Notes: a model not told the origin generated them from the sequence alone. Positions 42,463 to 51,214 are shown, counted from the first letter of the stretch. The stretch is DNA of 64,000 nucleotides from Brevibacillus brevis (GCF_900637055.1 NZ_LR134338.1:4491001-4555000), one strand, 5' to 3'. Numbers and translations: made by a program.

Positions 42463-43680
42463 TTATTTCTGCCAAACCATCTTGCCCGAGAAAACCACCG
42501 CTTCCTTCGGAGATAATCTAGCCACAGCCTCGGCGGAGCATTTGGCACGGACGAAAACCGCATTTGCCTCGTCTCCGACTTTCGGCCAAACCTGATTCCC
42601 GGCTTGGTCCAGTGGGGTCACGCCACCTGTAACGAATCCCAGTGCTCGCGATAGAGATCGCTCATCGATCCAACGGAACCGTTCAGCCAGACGGTTTGCT
42701 TTTTGCAGCATATCTCCGGTTCCAAATGGGTCCCAGTGATCGGTAATGTTGTCATTGCCCAATCCAACATGGACGCCCTTGGAATGAAGCAATGGAATCG
42801 GGATGGTCGGCATATCAATGGGAACCGCTGACATGACAGCGATTTGCTGCTCGGCAAAAAGCTCTGCGACCTCTTCTACGACAGCAGTCGGTACCTCTCC
42901 CAGCCCGTAAGCATGGCTGACAGTGACTCGGCCTTGCCACCCCGCATCCTTCGTCATAGCAGCCAGTTTTTTCATAATATAAACACCCAAATGTCCAGGC
43001 TCGTGCAAGTGCAGGTCAACATCCGCATTCGCTTCCACCGCTATGTCCATCATCGCATCAAGAGATTTCTCGATTTCATCGTCAAACGTGGCAGGATCGA
43101 CACCACCGACGAGGCCAGCTCCATGCTTCATCGCCTCACGAACGAGGGAAACAGAATCACTGCGCAGCAAGCCATGTTGGGGAAACGCGACAATTTCCCA
43201 GGAAAGTTTTTCACGATAAGTTGCCAATGCCTCCAATGTGGCTTCCAGGTTTTTCAGCCCAATGACCGGGTCAATGTTGCAATGGGTCCGCACATGAGTA
43301 GCACCGTGTGATTGCACTAACTCCAGCAGCTTTTCTGCACGCTCTCGAGCGACGGGAAGTTGGCGGGGCAGCAGTTCCTGCTCTTGTTCGATTCGAAAAA
43401 AACGATTCGGAGCAGGAAGAACAGCTTGCCACGGACCTCCATAAAATGTTTTGTCCAAATGAATGTGCATTTCCCGGAAAGAAGGAAGCATCAGTAGGCC
43501 TTGTGCATCCCACACAGATACCCCCTTAGGTATATCCGGCGAAGCAGGTACGATTTTCTCCACGCGGCCGTCCATGAGCAAGACGTGAAAACGCTTTGTC
43601 TTTGTTCCCGTCACGATGCCATTCGCCTCTGTATAACCACATTCCAGACTCGCATTTTTGATCCACAAACTTTCTTTCAT
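42463..43680 (-). CDS. Cytosine-deaminase-like amidohydrolase 1
   Basis: 405 residues. A metal-dependent amidohydrolase of the cytosine deaminase branch. The metal ligands are seen in MHIHLDKTF (HxH), HLHEPG, SHAYGLG and the Asp in GNDNITDHWDPFG. THVRTHCNIDP is also family-typical. It would hydrolyse an amino group or amide from a heterocycle such as cytosine or a related ring; the true substrate is unknown. It shares many motifs with the gene at 55261. GGAG seven bases before the ATG at 43680 sets the start; it begins 37 bases after SBP2, in the same operon. Confidence 0.88.
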   Translation of the reverse strand: MKESLWIKNASLECGYTEANGIVTGTKTKRFHVLLMDGRVEKIVPASPDIPKGVSVWDAQGLLMLPSFREMHIHLDKTFYGGPWQAVLPAPNRFFRIEQEQELLPRQLPVARERAEKLLELVQSHGATHVRTHCNIDPVIGLKNLEATLEALATYREKLSWEIVAFPQHGLLRSDSVSLVREAMKHGAGLVGGVDPATFDDEIEKSLDAMMDIAVEANADVDLHLHEPGHLGVYIMKKLAAMTKDAGWQGRVTVSHAYGLGEVPTAVVEEVAELFAEQQIAVMSAVPIDMPTIPIPLLHSKGVHVGLGNDNITDHWDPFGTGDMLQKANRLAERFRWIDERSLSRALGFVTGGVTPLDQAGNQVWPKVGDEANAVFVRAKCSAEAVARLSPKEAVVFSGKMVWQK

Positions 43681-43717
43681 ACTCCGTCTCCATCCTTTTC
43701 TCTCTAACATGTTTGCG

Positions 43718-45289
43718 TTATTCAATCGTAATGCCGTTGATCATCATGTACCCAGAAGGGCTGATCCAGAAGCCTTTGATGTTTTTGCTGATTGCAGCGA
43801 CATGCTCAAGATTGCGGATTGGGACGATTGGTGCTTCTTGCTTTTCAATCTCCAGCGCCTTTGCATAGATTTGCTTGCGTTTTTCCGTATCCTGCTCGCG
43901 GCGCCCCTCTTCGATCAGCTTGTCCACTTCTTTATTCACGTAGAACGTTGTGTTTCCGCCTTTACCCAAAGAGCTGGAGTGGAACAGATTGTACTGGTTG
44001 TAGTCAGCGTCGCCAGTGGCATTGCCCCAGCCGCTGATGAACAGCTCTGTTTCACCGTTGTCTTCTGCATCTAGATAGGCTCCATACTCAAGCACTTTTA
44101 CCTCTACTTCAATGCCGATCCCCTTTAACTGGGACTGGATCACTTCCGCAGCATTAATCCGTTCCTTGCGATCGCCTGTCCACAAGGTTGTCTTGAAGCC
44201 GTCCGGATAGCCTGCTTCTTTCAACAGGGCCTTCGCCTTGTTCGGATCAAATTCGTATCCTTTCAACGCCTCATTATATCCAAGAACCTTCGGACTCATT
44301 GCGGAGTTCGCTTTCGTTCCGACATCGTTGTATACACCTTTGATGATCGCATCGGTCTCAATCGCATAGTTGATCGCCTGGCGAACACGGATGTCGTCAA
44401 ACGGTTTTTTCTTGGTATTGAACCCGATAAAATCTGTCCCTAAGCCCTCTGTCCGGTACAAGCCCATATGAGGGGAATTACTGACGCGGTCAATTTCTGT
44501 CACCGGCAATGGTTCAGCGATATGCGCCTCTCCCGTCTCTACCATAGCTACGCGTGTCGTGTCCTCTGGTACGACTTTGAAGACAGCCTTCTTGAATTTC
44601 ACCTTTTCTCCCCAGTAATTGTCATTTTTCACGAGTACGATCTCTTGGCCAGGTGTCCACGACTCGAATACGAACGGCCCTGTACCGACGGGATATTTGC
44701 TCAGGTCCTTGCCGTATTGCTCAATTGCTTTTGGACTAATGATGCTGCCTTCGTGATTGGCGAGGATCGACAGCAATGGGGAATACGGGTAGGCTAGCTT
44801 GAAATGCACGGTGTAATCATCCACTACCTTGACTTCCGAAAGCATCTTGAACTGAGACGCACGTGGAGAGGCGACCTTTTCATCGAGGACGCGTGCGAAT
44901 GTTGCTTTCACCGCTTCGGCGTTAAACGGCGTACCATCGTGGAAGTTGACTCCCTGACGCAGCTTGAACTCCCAGGTGACATCGTCCAACTGCTTCCATT
45001 CCGTGGCTAGCATCGGTTTGAACGCCATGTTATCATCTCGCTGGACGAGACCTTCGTACACTTTGTGATGGACCACACTCGCTGCATTGATCGCTGAAAT
45101 AAAGTGCGGGTCGAGATTGTTTGCATCAGACTGCCGGGCAATCACCAGCGTCTGATCTGTTGCCGGGGCTTCCTTCGCAGTCGGAGTCCCTGACGCACCT
45201 TGCTCTGTACCCGATGAACAGCCTGTAAGCACGAAGGCAACGCTCAGGATACCTGCCAGCATTGAACCTAGCATTTTCTGTTTTTTCAT
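43718..45289 (-). CDS. Family-5 ABC substrate-binding lipoprotein (SBP2)
   Basis: 523 residues, lipobox VLTGCSS. It follows the same pattern as SBP1 (LRQGVNFHDGTPFNAEAVKA, PVGTGPFVFESWTPGQEIVL, ISGWGNATGDADYNQYNLFHS). GGGGGCGAGTCT precedes the ATG. It is likely cotranscribed with SBP3 upstream and amidohydrolase 1 downstream. No 21-bp repeat array lies before it, so it depends on the SBP3 promoter. The partner permease is elsewhere. Confidence 0.92.
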   Translation of the reverse strand: MKKQKMLGSMLAGILSVAFVLTGCSSGTEQGASGTPTAKEAPATDQTLVIARQSDANNLDPHFISAINAASVVHHKVYEGLVQRDDNMAFKPMLATEWKQLDDVTWEFKLRQGVNFHDGTPFNAEAVKATFARVLDEKVASPRASQFKMLSEVKVVDDYTVHFKLAYPYSPLLSILANHEGSIISPKAIEQYGKDLSKYPVGTGPFVFESWTPGQEIVLVKNDNYWGEKVKFKKAVFKVVPEDTTRVAMVETGEAHIAEPLPVTEIDRVSNSPHMGLYRTEGLGTDFIGFNTKKKPFDDIRVRQAINYAIETDAIIKGVYNDVGTKANSAMSPKVLGYNEALKGYEFDPNKAKALLKEAGYPDGFKTTLWTGDRKERINAAEVIQSQLKGIGIEVEVKVLEYGAYLDAEDNGETELFISGWGNATGDADYNQYNLFHSSSLGKGGNTTFYVNKEVDKLIEEGRREQDTEKRKQIYAKALEIEKQEAPIVPIRNLEHVAAISKNIKGFWISPSGYMMINGITIE

Positions 45290-45325
45290 AGACTCGCCCC
45301 CATTGTATTCTTCTTTGTAGAATCA

Positions 45326-45365
45326 ATCAGCATAGCTCGTTCCCAATGGGCGAAGCTATGCTGAT
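45326..45365 (-). terminator. Intercistronic hairpin between SBP3 and SBP2 (attenuator or processing site)
   Basis: ATCAGCATAGCT / AGCTATGCTGAT pair over 12 bases plus a bulge. On the minus strand no T run follows, so it may only reduce or protect the transcript rather than end it. Confidence 0.5.
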
Positions 45366-45389
45366 CATGAAGCACTTTTTTACTGAAAA

Positions 45390-46976
45390 TTACGGCAATG
45401 TTACATCGTCGATCTCGATGTGTCCTGCTGGGCTGATCCAAACTCCTTCTACACCTTTTTGAATCGCTGCGAGGTTTTCTGAGAAGCGGTACGGTACCAT
45501 TGCCGCTTCGTCCATTTCGATCTGCTGTGCTTTTTCGTAGATTTGTTTCCGTTTTTCTTCGTCTTTCTCTTTGCGGCCCTCTTCGATCAGCTTGTCCACT
45601 TCCGGATTGCTGTAGAAAGCGTGGTTGCCGGCTGCCCCTTGCGACTTCGTGTGGAACAGATTGTATTGGTTGTAGTCTGCATCGCCTGTCGCGTTGCCCC
45701 AACCGCTGAGGAACAATTCTGTTTCGCCTTTGTTGGCTGCTTCAATATAAGCACCGAACTCCAGCACTTTCACTTCCAGATCGATATTGATTTGTTTCAG
45801 CTGTTGCTGCAGCACCTCTGCCAAGCTAATCCTTGCCTTGTTATCATTTAAGTAAATAGTTGCTTTGAAGCCGTTCACGTATCCAGCTTCCGCCAACAGC
45901 TTTTTGGATTTTTCCAGATCGTAGGGCAAGTCTTTTACATTCGGACTGTAGCCAACCATGGACGGGGTAATGGAAGAATGAGCAACCGTCCCCACATCGT
46001 TGTAGACCCCTTGAATGATGGTTTTCTTATCGATCGCATGTGCAATCGCCTGACGAACGCGCACATCATCGAATGGCTTCTTCGAGTTGTTAATCCCGAT
46101 ATGATCGCTAGCGAAAGCAGGGTAACGGCCAAGTGTCATACTCGAAGAATTTTTCACCCGCTCAACTTCTGTCACTGGCAATTGCTCAGCTATATGAGCT
46201 TCTCCTGTCTCGACCATCGCGAGTCTGGTCGTATCCTCTGGAACGGTCTTGAAGACGACTTTGTCCAGATTCGGTTTGTCGCTCCAATAGCTATCGTTTT
46301 TCACCAGGACGACTTCTTGACCAGGAGTCCATGATTCGAATTTGTAAGGGCCTGTTCCGCTTGGATGCTTGGTCAAGTCTTTCCCATACTGTTCAATCGC
46401 TTTTGGTGACAAAATTCCACCCTCTGCACTGGCGAGTACGGACAGGAGCGGTGCGTATGGATAGTGGAGGATGAATTGTACCGTTGTATCATCCACAACC
46501 TTTACTTCTTTGATGGCTTCAAATAAATTGGCGCGATTTGAGCCTACTGCCGGGTCTTGGACACGAGCAATCGTCTTTTTTACAGCTTCCGCATTGAATG
46601 GCGTGCCATCGTGGAACGTCACACCGGAGCGAAGCTTGAATTCCCATGTCACATCATCGAGCTGCTTCCATTCAGAAGCGAGTGAGCCTACATATTTGCT
46701 TTCTTTGTCCATCCGAACGAGACCCTCGTATACCTTGTGATGAATGATGGCAGCGGAATTGATTTGTGTTAAAAAATGTGGGTCAAGGTTGTTCGCATCA
46801 GACAAGCGGGCGATGACGAGTGTCCCGCCTTCTTTGCCAGCTGGTGATGAAGCATTGGTTTGCCCTGAAGAATTGGTACTCCCTCCTGCTTCAGGTGCTT
46901 GCGAGCAGCCTGCCAACGCTGTAGAAACCGCAACGGTCATGGCAAGCAGCGTCTGGAAAAAGCGCGTCTTTTTCAT
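45390..46976 (-). CDS. Family-5 ABC substrate-binding lipoprotein (SBP3)
   Basis: 528 residues, lipobox ALAGCSQ. Motifs as in SBP1 (ANNLDPHFLTQINSAAIIHHKV, LRSGVTFHDGTPFNAEAVKK, YEGLVRMDKESKY). The start is the ATG at 46976 with AGGGGGATCAC before it; the frame extends to 47021 only because the three-hairpin repeat supplies an upstream ATG (MKNVETFF), which is not a real N-terminus. First gene of a probable SBP3-SBP2-amidohydrolase 1 operon. It has a three-unit repeat promoter. Confidence 0.92.
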   Translation of the reverse strand: MKKTRFFQTLLAMTVAVSTALAGCSQAPEAGGSTNSSGQTNASSPAGKEGGTLVIARLSDANNLDPHFLTQINSAAIIHHKVYEGLVRMDKESKYVGSLASEWKQLDDVTWEFKLRSGVTFHDGTPFNAEAVKKTIARVQDPAVGSNRANLFEAIKEVKVVDDTTVQFILHYPYAPLLSVLASAEGGILSPKAIEQYGKDLTKHPSGTGPYKFESWTPGQEVVLVKNDSYWSDKPNLDKVVFKTVPEDTTRLAMVETGEAHIAEQLPVTEVERVKNSSSMTLGRYPAFASDHIGINNSKKPFDDVRVRQAIAHAIDKKTIIQGVYNDVGTVAHSSITPSMVGYSPNVKDLPYDLEKSKKLLAEAGYVNGFKATIYLNDNKARISLAEVLQQQLKQINIDLEVKVLEFGAYIEAANKGETELFLSGWGNATGDADYNQYNLFHTKSQGAAGNHAFYSNPEVDKLIEEGRKEKDEEKRKQIYEKAQQIEMDEAAMVPYRFSENLAAIQKGVEGVWISPAGHIEIDDVTLP

Positions 46977-46995
46977 GTAGTGATCCCCCTGTTTT

Positions 46996-47072
46996 GTGAA
47001 AAACGTCTCAACGTTTTTCATAAATGTTGATGTGACCGCTTGCGGTCAAAAAAACGGTCGTGACCGTTTTTT
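46996..47072. repeat. Three-hairpin intergenic repeat, copy 3
   Basis: Reverse orientation to copies 1 and 2. It has GAAAAACGTC / GACGTTTTTC-type hairpin (46998-47019), the invariant GACCGCTTGCGGTC (47034-47047), and AAAAAACGGTC / GACCGTTTTTT (47049-47072). It lies between the SBP3 promoter and its start codon, so it is transcribed in the 5' leader. Confidence 0.85.
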
Positions 47073-47115
47073 GCGCCAGATGCACTTGAATATTTTGACC
47101 ATTCGCGCACATTTC

Positions 47116-47121
47116 ATTTTA
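47116..47121 (-). promoter_or_regulatory. -10 box of SBP3
   Basis: TAAAAT on the minus strand, 16 bases after the end of the 21-bp repeat array. Confidence 0.6.
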
Positions 47122-47137
47122 CCCACTATTCTGTCAT

Positions 47138-47200
47138 TGTTTTTTCACTCTCTTTACTTGTATTTTCACTTTCTTTACTCTTTTTTTCACTTTTTCTACT
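47138..47200 (-). promoter_or_regulatory. Three tandem 21-bp direct repeats, SBP3 promoter
   Basis: Units on the minus strand begin AGTAGAAAAAGTGAAAA, AGTAAAGAAAGTGAAAA and AGTAAAGAGAGTGAAAA, each exactly 21 bases apart. This is the longest and cleanest array in the window and overlaps the -35 region of SBP3. Confidence 0.75.
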
Positions 47201-47257
47201 TTTGTGCGAATCATGCAATAAAAATAGACTTGGAGTATATGTTGCTGTAGTGATGTG

Positions 47258-47329
47258 GAGGAAACAGGAGAAAACGCTCAGCTTCTTGTCCCACCCGCTG
47301 GGGGATTCACTTCTTTCTCCTGTTTTCTC
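47258..47329. repeat. Nested palindrome family, short member E
   Basis: Arms GAGGAAACAGGAGAAAA (47258-47274) and the near complement at 47313-47329 (15 of 17). The internal ACGCTCAGCTTCTTG and CCCGCTGGGGG motifs match element F. No inner arm is seen, so it may be a truncated copy. Confidence 0.65.
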
Positions 47330-47397
47330 TACGAGCCTTTAGTGTTACCCGATCTTTTAATGACTTAAATGCTTGAAAAATGTAAGAAGTTACGTCA

Positions 47398-47506
47398 GAG
47401 AAGAATATTTCCAGACGTAGCGACTTGTGGAGTCCATCCCTTCGGAGCGGACAGTGCAGGCTTCAGTAGGACGGAGCCTGGAGCCTAGACTGGAAATATT
47501 CTTCTC
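47398..47506. repeat. Nested palindrome family, short member C
   Basis: Arms GAGAAGAATATTTCCAG (47398-47414) and perfect complement (47490-47506). The inside contains GCGGACAGT (the reverse of ACTGTCCGC), and the inner arm pair is missing. The 685-base gap between SBP3 and SBP4 holds only copy 3 of the three-hairpin repeat, the repeat promoter, E and C, and the SBP4 terminator. Confidence 0.75.
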
Positions 47507-47615
47507 CCCACCGCAGTTACAATACTGGCTGCGCCAAGATTTTTGGTGAAGCCTTCGTACTCAAAGGGCAAAAGTCTTCCATGTCGATATGATTTTTTAT
47601 TAATTCTTATCTACT

Positions 47616-47650
47616 AAAAAAAGACCCTCTCCATTTGTTGGAGAAGGTCT
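47616..47650 (-). terminator. Terminator after SBP4
   Basis: GAGACCTTCTCCA / TGGAGAGGGTCTT stem with a short loop and seven T on the minus strand. Confidence 0.8.
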
Positions 47651-47660
47651 CATACTCCTG

Positions 47661-49265
47661 CTATTGAATCGTCACTTGGCTCACGTCAATGTACCCGGAT
47701 GGACTGATGTACACACCCTGTACATTTTTTGCAATGGCTGCGAGGTTTTCACTGCTGCGGAATGGCAACAACGGCACCTCCTCCATCTCGATTTGCTGCG
47801 CTTCTGCGTAGATTTCCTTGCGCTTCTCTGGATCTTTCTCCTTACGCCCCGCTTCAATCAACGCATCGACTTTCGGATTATTATAGAAGGAATGGTTGCC
47901 TGGCACACCTGCTGACGTGCTGTGGAAGAGGTTGTACTGGTTGTAATCTGCATCCCCGGTCGCATTACCCCAGCCACTAATGAACATTTGCGCTTCACCT
48001 TTTGCCGCCAATTCCAGATACGCGCCGAACTCCATCACTTGAATCTGCAAGTCGATGCCGATTCCCTTCAGCTGGGATTGCAGCACTTCTGCCACATTGA
48101 TTCGTGCTTTGTTGTCATTGAGATAGATGGTTGCCTTGAATCCGTTGGCGTAGCCTGCTTCGGTGAGCAATTGCTTCGCTTTGTTCAGGTCATATTCCGG
48201 CGTTTTGATATTCGGGCTGTAGCCGATGACTTTTGGTCCTAATGACGAGATGGCTACTTTTCCGACATTGTTATATACCCCTTTAATAATCGCTTCCTTA
48301 TCGATCGCATGGGCGATGGCCTGACGGACGCGAACATCGTCAAAAGGCTTCTGCTTGACGTTCATCCCGATGTGGTCAACCGCGAATGATTCGAACCGAC
48401 CTAAAGACATGCTCTGTGAATTCTGTACCCTTTCCAGTTCAGTGACGGGAAGCTGTTCAGCGACATGAGCTTCCCCCGTTTCCACCATGGCTACACGCGT
48501 CGCATCCTCGGGAATGGTTTTGAAAACGACTTTTTCCAGCTTCGGTTGGTTGCCCCAATACTTCTCGTTTTTCACCATGACGATTTCTTGTCCAGGCGTC
48601 CATGATTCAAAGATGAACGGCCCCGTCCCTACTGGTTTTTTGGACAACTCTTTGCCAAATTGGTCTATCGCCTTTGGGCTGATGATGCCACCCTCGGCAC
48701 TCGCCAGTACGGACAGCAGCCCTGCGAACGGATAATGTAAAATAATATCTACCTTTTGTGGGTCAATGACCTTCACTTCTTTAATCATGCCAAACATGTT
48801 TGCCTTGGGAGTTGGGTTGTCTTTGTCCAAAATGCGGTCGATCGTCTTCTTCACGGCTTCTGCATTAAAAGGCTCCCCATCGTGGAAGGTAACGCCTTCA
48901 CGCAGTGTAAACTCCCAGGTGACATCGTCTTTTTGTTTCCATTCCTTTGCCAAAAGAGGTTTGTACTCACTATTCCGATCCATCATGACCAGACCTTCAT
49001 AGAGCTTGTGCTGCGTCACTGCCATGGAATTAATCTGGGTACTGAAATGCGGGTCCAGATTATTCGCATCGGACAAGCGCGCAATAATCAAGGTACCGCC
49101 TCCACCCGCTGCGGCCGATGAAGACGCGGGGCTAGTCGAAGCTTGATTGGAGTTGGACGCGGAATTCGTCCCACTGGATGTCTGACTGCCACCACAGCCT
49201 GCCAAGACTGTGGAAACCAAGACAGACAGGGCGAGAATAGATCCTAGCATGTGCTTCTTCTTCAC
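47661..49265 (-). CDS. Family-5 ABC substrate-binding lipoprotein (SBP4)
   Basis: 534 residues from GTG at 49265, eight bases after GGGGG. Lipobox VLAGCGG is followed by a Ser/Asn/Thr-rich linker of about 45 residues (SSGTNSASNSNQASTSPASS), longer than in the other three. The family pattern is complete (LREGVTFHDGEPFNAEAVKK, PVGTGPFIFESWTPGQEIVMV). It has its own two-unit repeat promoter and terminator. Ligand unknown. Confidence 0.92.
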   Translation of the reverse strand: MKKKHMLGSILALSVLVSTVLAGCGGSQTSSGTNSASNSNQASTSPASSSAAAGGGGTLIIARLSDANNLDPHFSTQINSMAVTQHKLYEGLVMMDRNSEYKPLLAKEWKQKDDVTWEFTLREGVTFHDGEPFNAEAVKKTIDRILDKDNPTPKANMFGMIKEVKVIDPQKVDIILHYPFAGLLSVLASAEGGIISPKAIDQFGKELSKKPVGTGPFIFESWTPGQEIVMVKNEKYWGNQPKLEKVVFKTIPEDATRVAMVETGEAHVAEQLPVTELERVQNSQSMSLGRFESFAVDHIGMNVKQKPFDDVRVRQAIAHAIDKEAIIKGVYNNVGKVAISSLGPKVIGYSPNIKTPEYDLNKAKQLLTEAGYANGFKATIYLNDNKARINVAEVLQSQLKGIGIDLQIQVMEFGAYLELAAKGEAQMFISGWGNATGDADYNQYNLFHSTSAGVPGNHSFYNNPKVDALIEAGRKEKDPEKRKEIYAEAQQIEMEEVPLLPFRSSENLAAIAKNVQGVYISPSGYIDVSQVTIQ

Positions 49266-49342
49266 TGTGAATGCCCCCTTATTCTGGATGATAGAATGAA
49301 AAGAATATGACATGACTAAATATTACTAATTTTCTTACTTTT

Positions 49343-49384
49343 AATCTTTTCATTATCTTTACCTTTCTTTTCATTTTCTTTACT
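49343..49384 (-). promoter_or_regulatory. Two tandem 21-bp direct repeats, SBP4 promoter
   Basis: Units beginning AGTAAAGAAAATGAAAA and GGTAAAGATAATGAAAA on the minus strand, 21 bases apart, followed after 17 bases by TAATAT as the probable -10. The array lies 78 bases from the SBP4 start. Confidence 0.7.
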
Positions 49385-49435
49385 ATGTCGTTTTTGAATG
49401 TTCAAAATAACTCTATTGAAGGTGCCTACATAGTG

Positions 49436-49650
49436 GAGAAGAAGAAAAAGCACAGTTCTCTTCGTCTCTGACACGCCCGCAAGGGGGATTGACTGTCCGT
49501 CTCCACTTAAAAAAGGGGACCGTCGAGCCAAAGCCACCCTACGGGCGGAAGTTTCTCAAGGGAGAAGTGTTCGACAAGCGTGGTCCCCTTTTTTAAGTTC
49601 CGACTGGGCAGGCGTTGTCAAGGTCTGCGAGCCCTGTGCTTTTTCTTCTC
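49436..49650. repeat. Nested palindromic element D
   Basis: Outer arms around AAGAAGAAAAAGCACAG (49439-49455) and complement (49634-49650), about 16 matching pairs. Inner arms ACTTAAAAAAGGGGACC (49505-49521) and perfect complement (49582-49598). Left flank carries CCCGCAAGGGGG and GACTGTCCG as in A. It lies in a 520-base gap between SBP4 and the hydroxylase; the rest of the gap is the SBP4 promoter and a terminator. Confidence 0.85.
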
Positions 49651-49694
49651 ACCAGCTTTGCTGGTTCATCGGCCTTTTAAAACGTAAAGAAGAT

Positions 49695-49723
49695 AAAAAG
49701 CCATCCCTCAAAAAGGGGATGGC
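49695..49723 (-). terminator. Terminator after the fatty-acid-hydroxylase gene
   Basis: GCCATCCC / GGGATGGC stem and T run on the minus strand. Confidence 0.8.
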
Positions 49724-49785
49724 CGTGCGAAGATGTCGAAATATGCTCATTTATACGAGTACAAGTGACGGGCGTCGAAAGACCA

Positions 49786-50415
49786 TTACAGTTCAACATC
49801 TTTGTCCCGTCTTTCCAGATCCCTCACCGTCGAACTTTTCTCGACATCCTGTTCATTCTTGTAAGTTCCCAACATGACGTCAAAAACAGGGCTGGTAACA
49901 CCGTACCAATAATGTTCATTTTTGAAGTGATGCCATAGATGAAGCTTTTTCATCCAGCGCCCCCATGGAGATATGGGTTGAACTGGACGATGGGCGATAT
50001 AATGCTTCCATTCATAAAATAGCAGAAATCCTATCACGCCTGTAACAAAGGCATTGGTCACAATCACGTCGGAAGTAAGCAGATAGCAAATGCCTCCGGT
50101 TCCTGCAATGAGCGGCAAGCTGTACCACACGGGCAAGAACAACAGGTGCAAGTTGTTCGGATCGGCGTGATGATCGTAATGTAAGCGTTTTAACAAATGG
50201 AGAAAAAATGGATTTCGAGGCGGTTTGAGGTGAAAGAGAAATCGATGAATCAAGTATTCGCTTGCCGCATATCCAATCATCCCCGCCACGAGTGCCAACC
50301 AGGTTTCCAACACGTACCATTTAGAAATAGTGAAAGACAAGCCAATCAGGAATAGAATGCTCATGATGAGGATATCCGGAAACGTAAAAAATTCCTTCAG
50401 AAACTTTGCCTTCAA
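49786..50415 (-). CDS. Sterol desaturase / fatty acid hydroxylase family membrane protein
   Basis: 209 residues, start TTG at 50415 after AGGAGGG. Four hydrophobic helices carry histidine boxes for a di-iron centre: HRFLFH, HYDHHADPNN, HYIAHR and HLWHHFKNEH. The family inserts hydroxyl or double bonds into lipids. Which lipid is unknown. It is next to the GntR gene (40-base gap) and may share its transcript. Confidence 0.85.
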   Translation of the reverse strand: MKAKFLKEFFTFPDILIMSILFLIGLSFTISKWYVLETWLALVAGMIGYAASEYLIHRFLFHLKPPRNPFFLHLLKRLHYDHHADPNNLHLLFLPVWYSLPLIAGTGGICYLLTSDVIVTNAFVTGVIGFLLFYEWKHYIAHRPVQPISPWGRWMKKLHLWHHFKNEHYWYGVTSPVFDVMLGTYKNEQDVEKSSTVRDLERRDKDVEL

Positions 50416-50455
50416 CAGAACGCCCTCCTCTTGTGTTCCTTCACTTGTCTTGTTC

Positions 50456-51157
50456 CTACACGGTTCGGTTTCTCCACAGCTCCAAACTTTTTTCCATTGC
50501 CTTTCTGGCTACACGCTCTGCTTCGATGAAATCTCCCTGCAAAGCGACGTTCAACAGTTCATGGTAATAGTGCCAAGATGCCTCGCGGTGTTCCGGGATG
50601 GAAAAATACCTTCGCGCCATTTTTAGGTAAAAGGAATCAAAACTGTTTACAATCAGTAAATAGATAGGATTTGGGGAAAGCTTCGTCAGATTTTTCTGCA
50701 GCTCCCAATCAAACACTGCATAAGAATCAGCATCAGGTTTCAGTTGATCGAGATTGGCAAGCAATGCGACTACCTTCGGCTGTTGAGCAGCAACTGCGTT
50801 ACGAATGTAAGCAGGCGCCAGCGATATCCGCAATTCCAGCAAGTACGAAATAAACTCATCCGTAACATCGTCGTGGTTTTGAATGATATGGACAAGAGTC
50901 ATTATATTGCCTTGATGCCAATAATCATTGACAATTGCCGGATGCCCTTTCCGCACAGTGATCCAGCCATCTCTTTCCAAGCGTTGCAGTGCTTCTCTAA
51001 CGGTTGGCCGACCTACCCCGTAGTACTCTGCCAGCTCCCGTTCCGGCCGCAGCGTACTTCCTGCAGGATACTCTCGGGTCAAAATTGCCTTGATTAATTT
51101 CATCTCAATTTGATCCGACGACCGTTCTTTCTTTCCCCCTTTTTTCTCCAATGTCAT
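50456..51157 (-). CDS. GntR-family regulator (FadR-like)
   Basis: 233 residues. Winged helix: IEMKLIKAILTREYPAGSTLRPERELAEYYGVGRPTVREALQRLERDGW. The C-terminal ~150 residues are an all-helical ligand domain more like FadR than FCD, with no clear FCD metal histidines. A perfect palindrome with the GntR core TGGTATTACCA is 37 bases upstream of the start, so autoregulation is likely. A lipid-linked role is suggested by the adjacent hydroxylase; whether it controls the 21-bp repeat promoters is not shown. Confidence 0.85.
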   Translation of the reverse strand: MTLEKKGGKKERSSDQIEMKLIKAILTREYPAGSTLRPERELAEYYGVGRPTVREALQRLERDGWITVRKGHPAIVNDYWHQGNIMTLVHIIQNHDDVTDEFISYLLELRISLAPAYIRNAVAAQQPKVVALLANLDQLKPDADSYAVFDWELQKNLTKLSPNPIYLLIVNSFDSFYLKMARRYFSIPEHREASWHYYHELLNVALQGDFIEAERVARKAMEKSLELWRNRTV

Positions 51158-51193
51158 GATCGCCTCCCTGCGCTGCTGGTCCTACAACAATTT

Positions 51194-51214
51194 TTTGTGG
51201 TATTACCACAAAAG
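51194..51214. promoter_or_regulatory. GntR operator
   Basis: TTTTGTGGTA-T-TACCACAAAA, a perfect 10-bp inverted repeat with one central base, about 40 bases before the GntR gene. The core TGGTATTACCA fits FadR/GntR operators. Confidence 0.75.

Noticed and set aside
47138..47200. The three 21-bp repeats as a CRISPR or minisatellite
   Set aside because: No unique spacers, and the same unit at the same distance from -10 boxes at four other genes fits a regulator site better.
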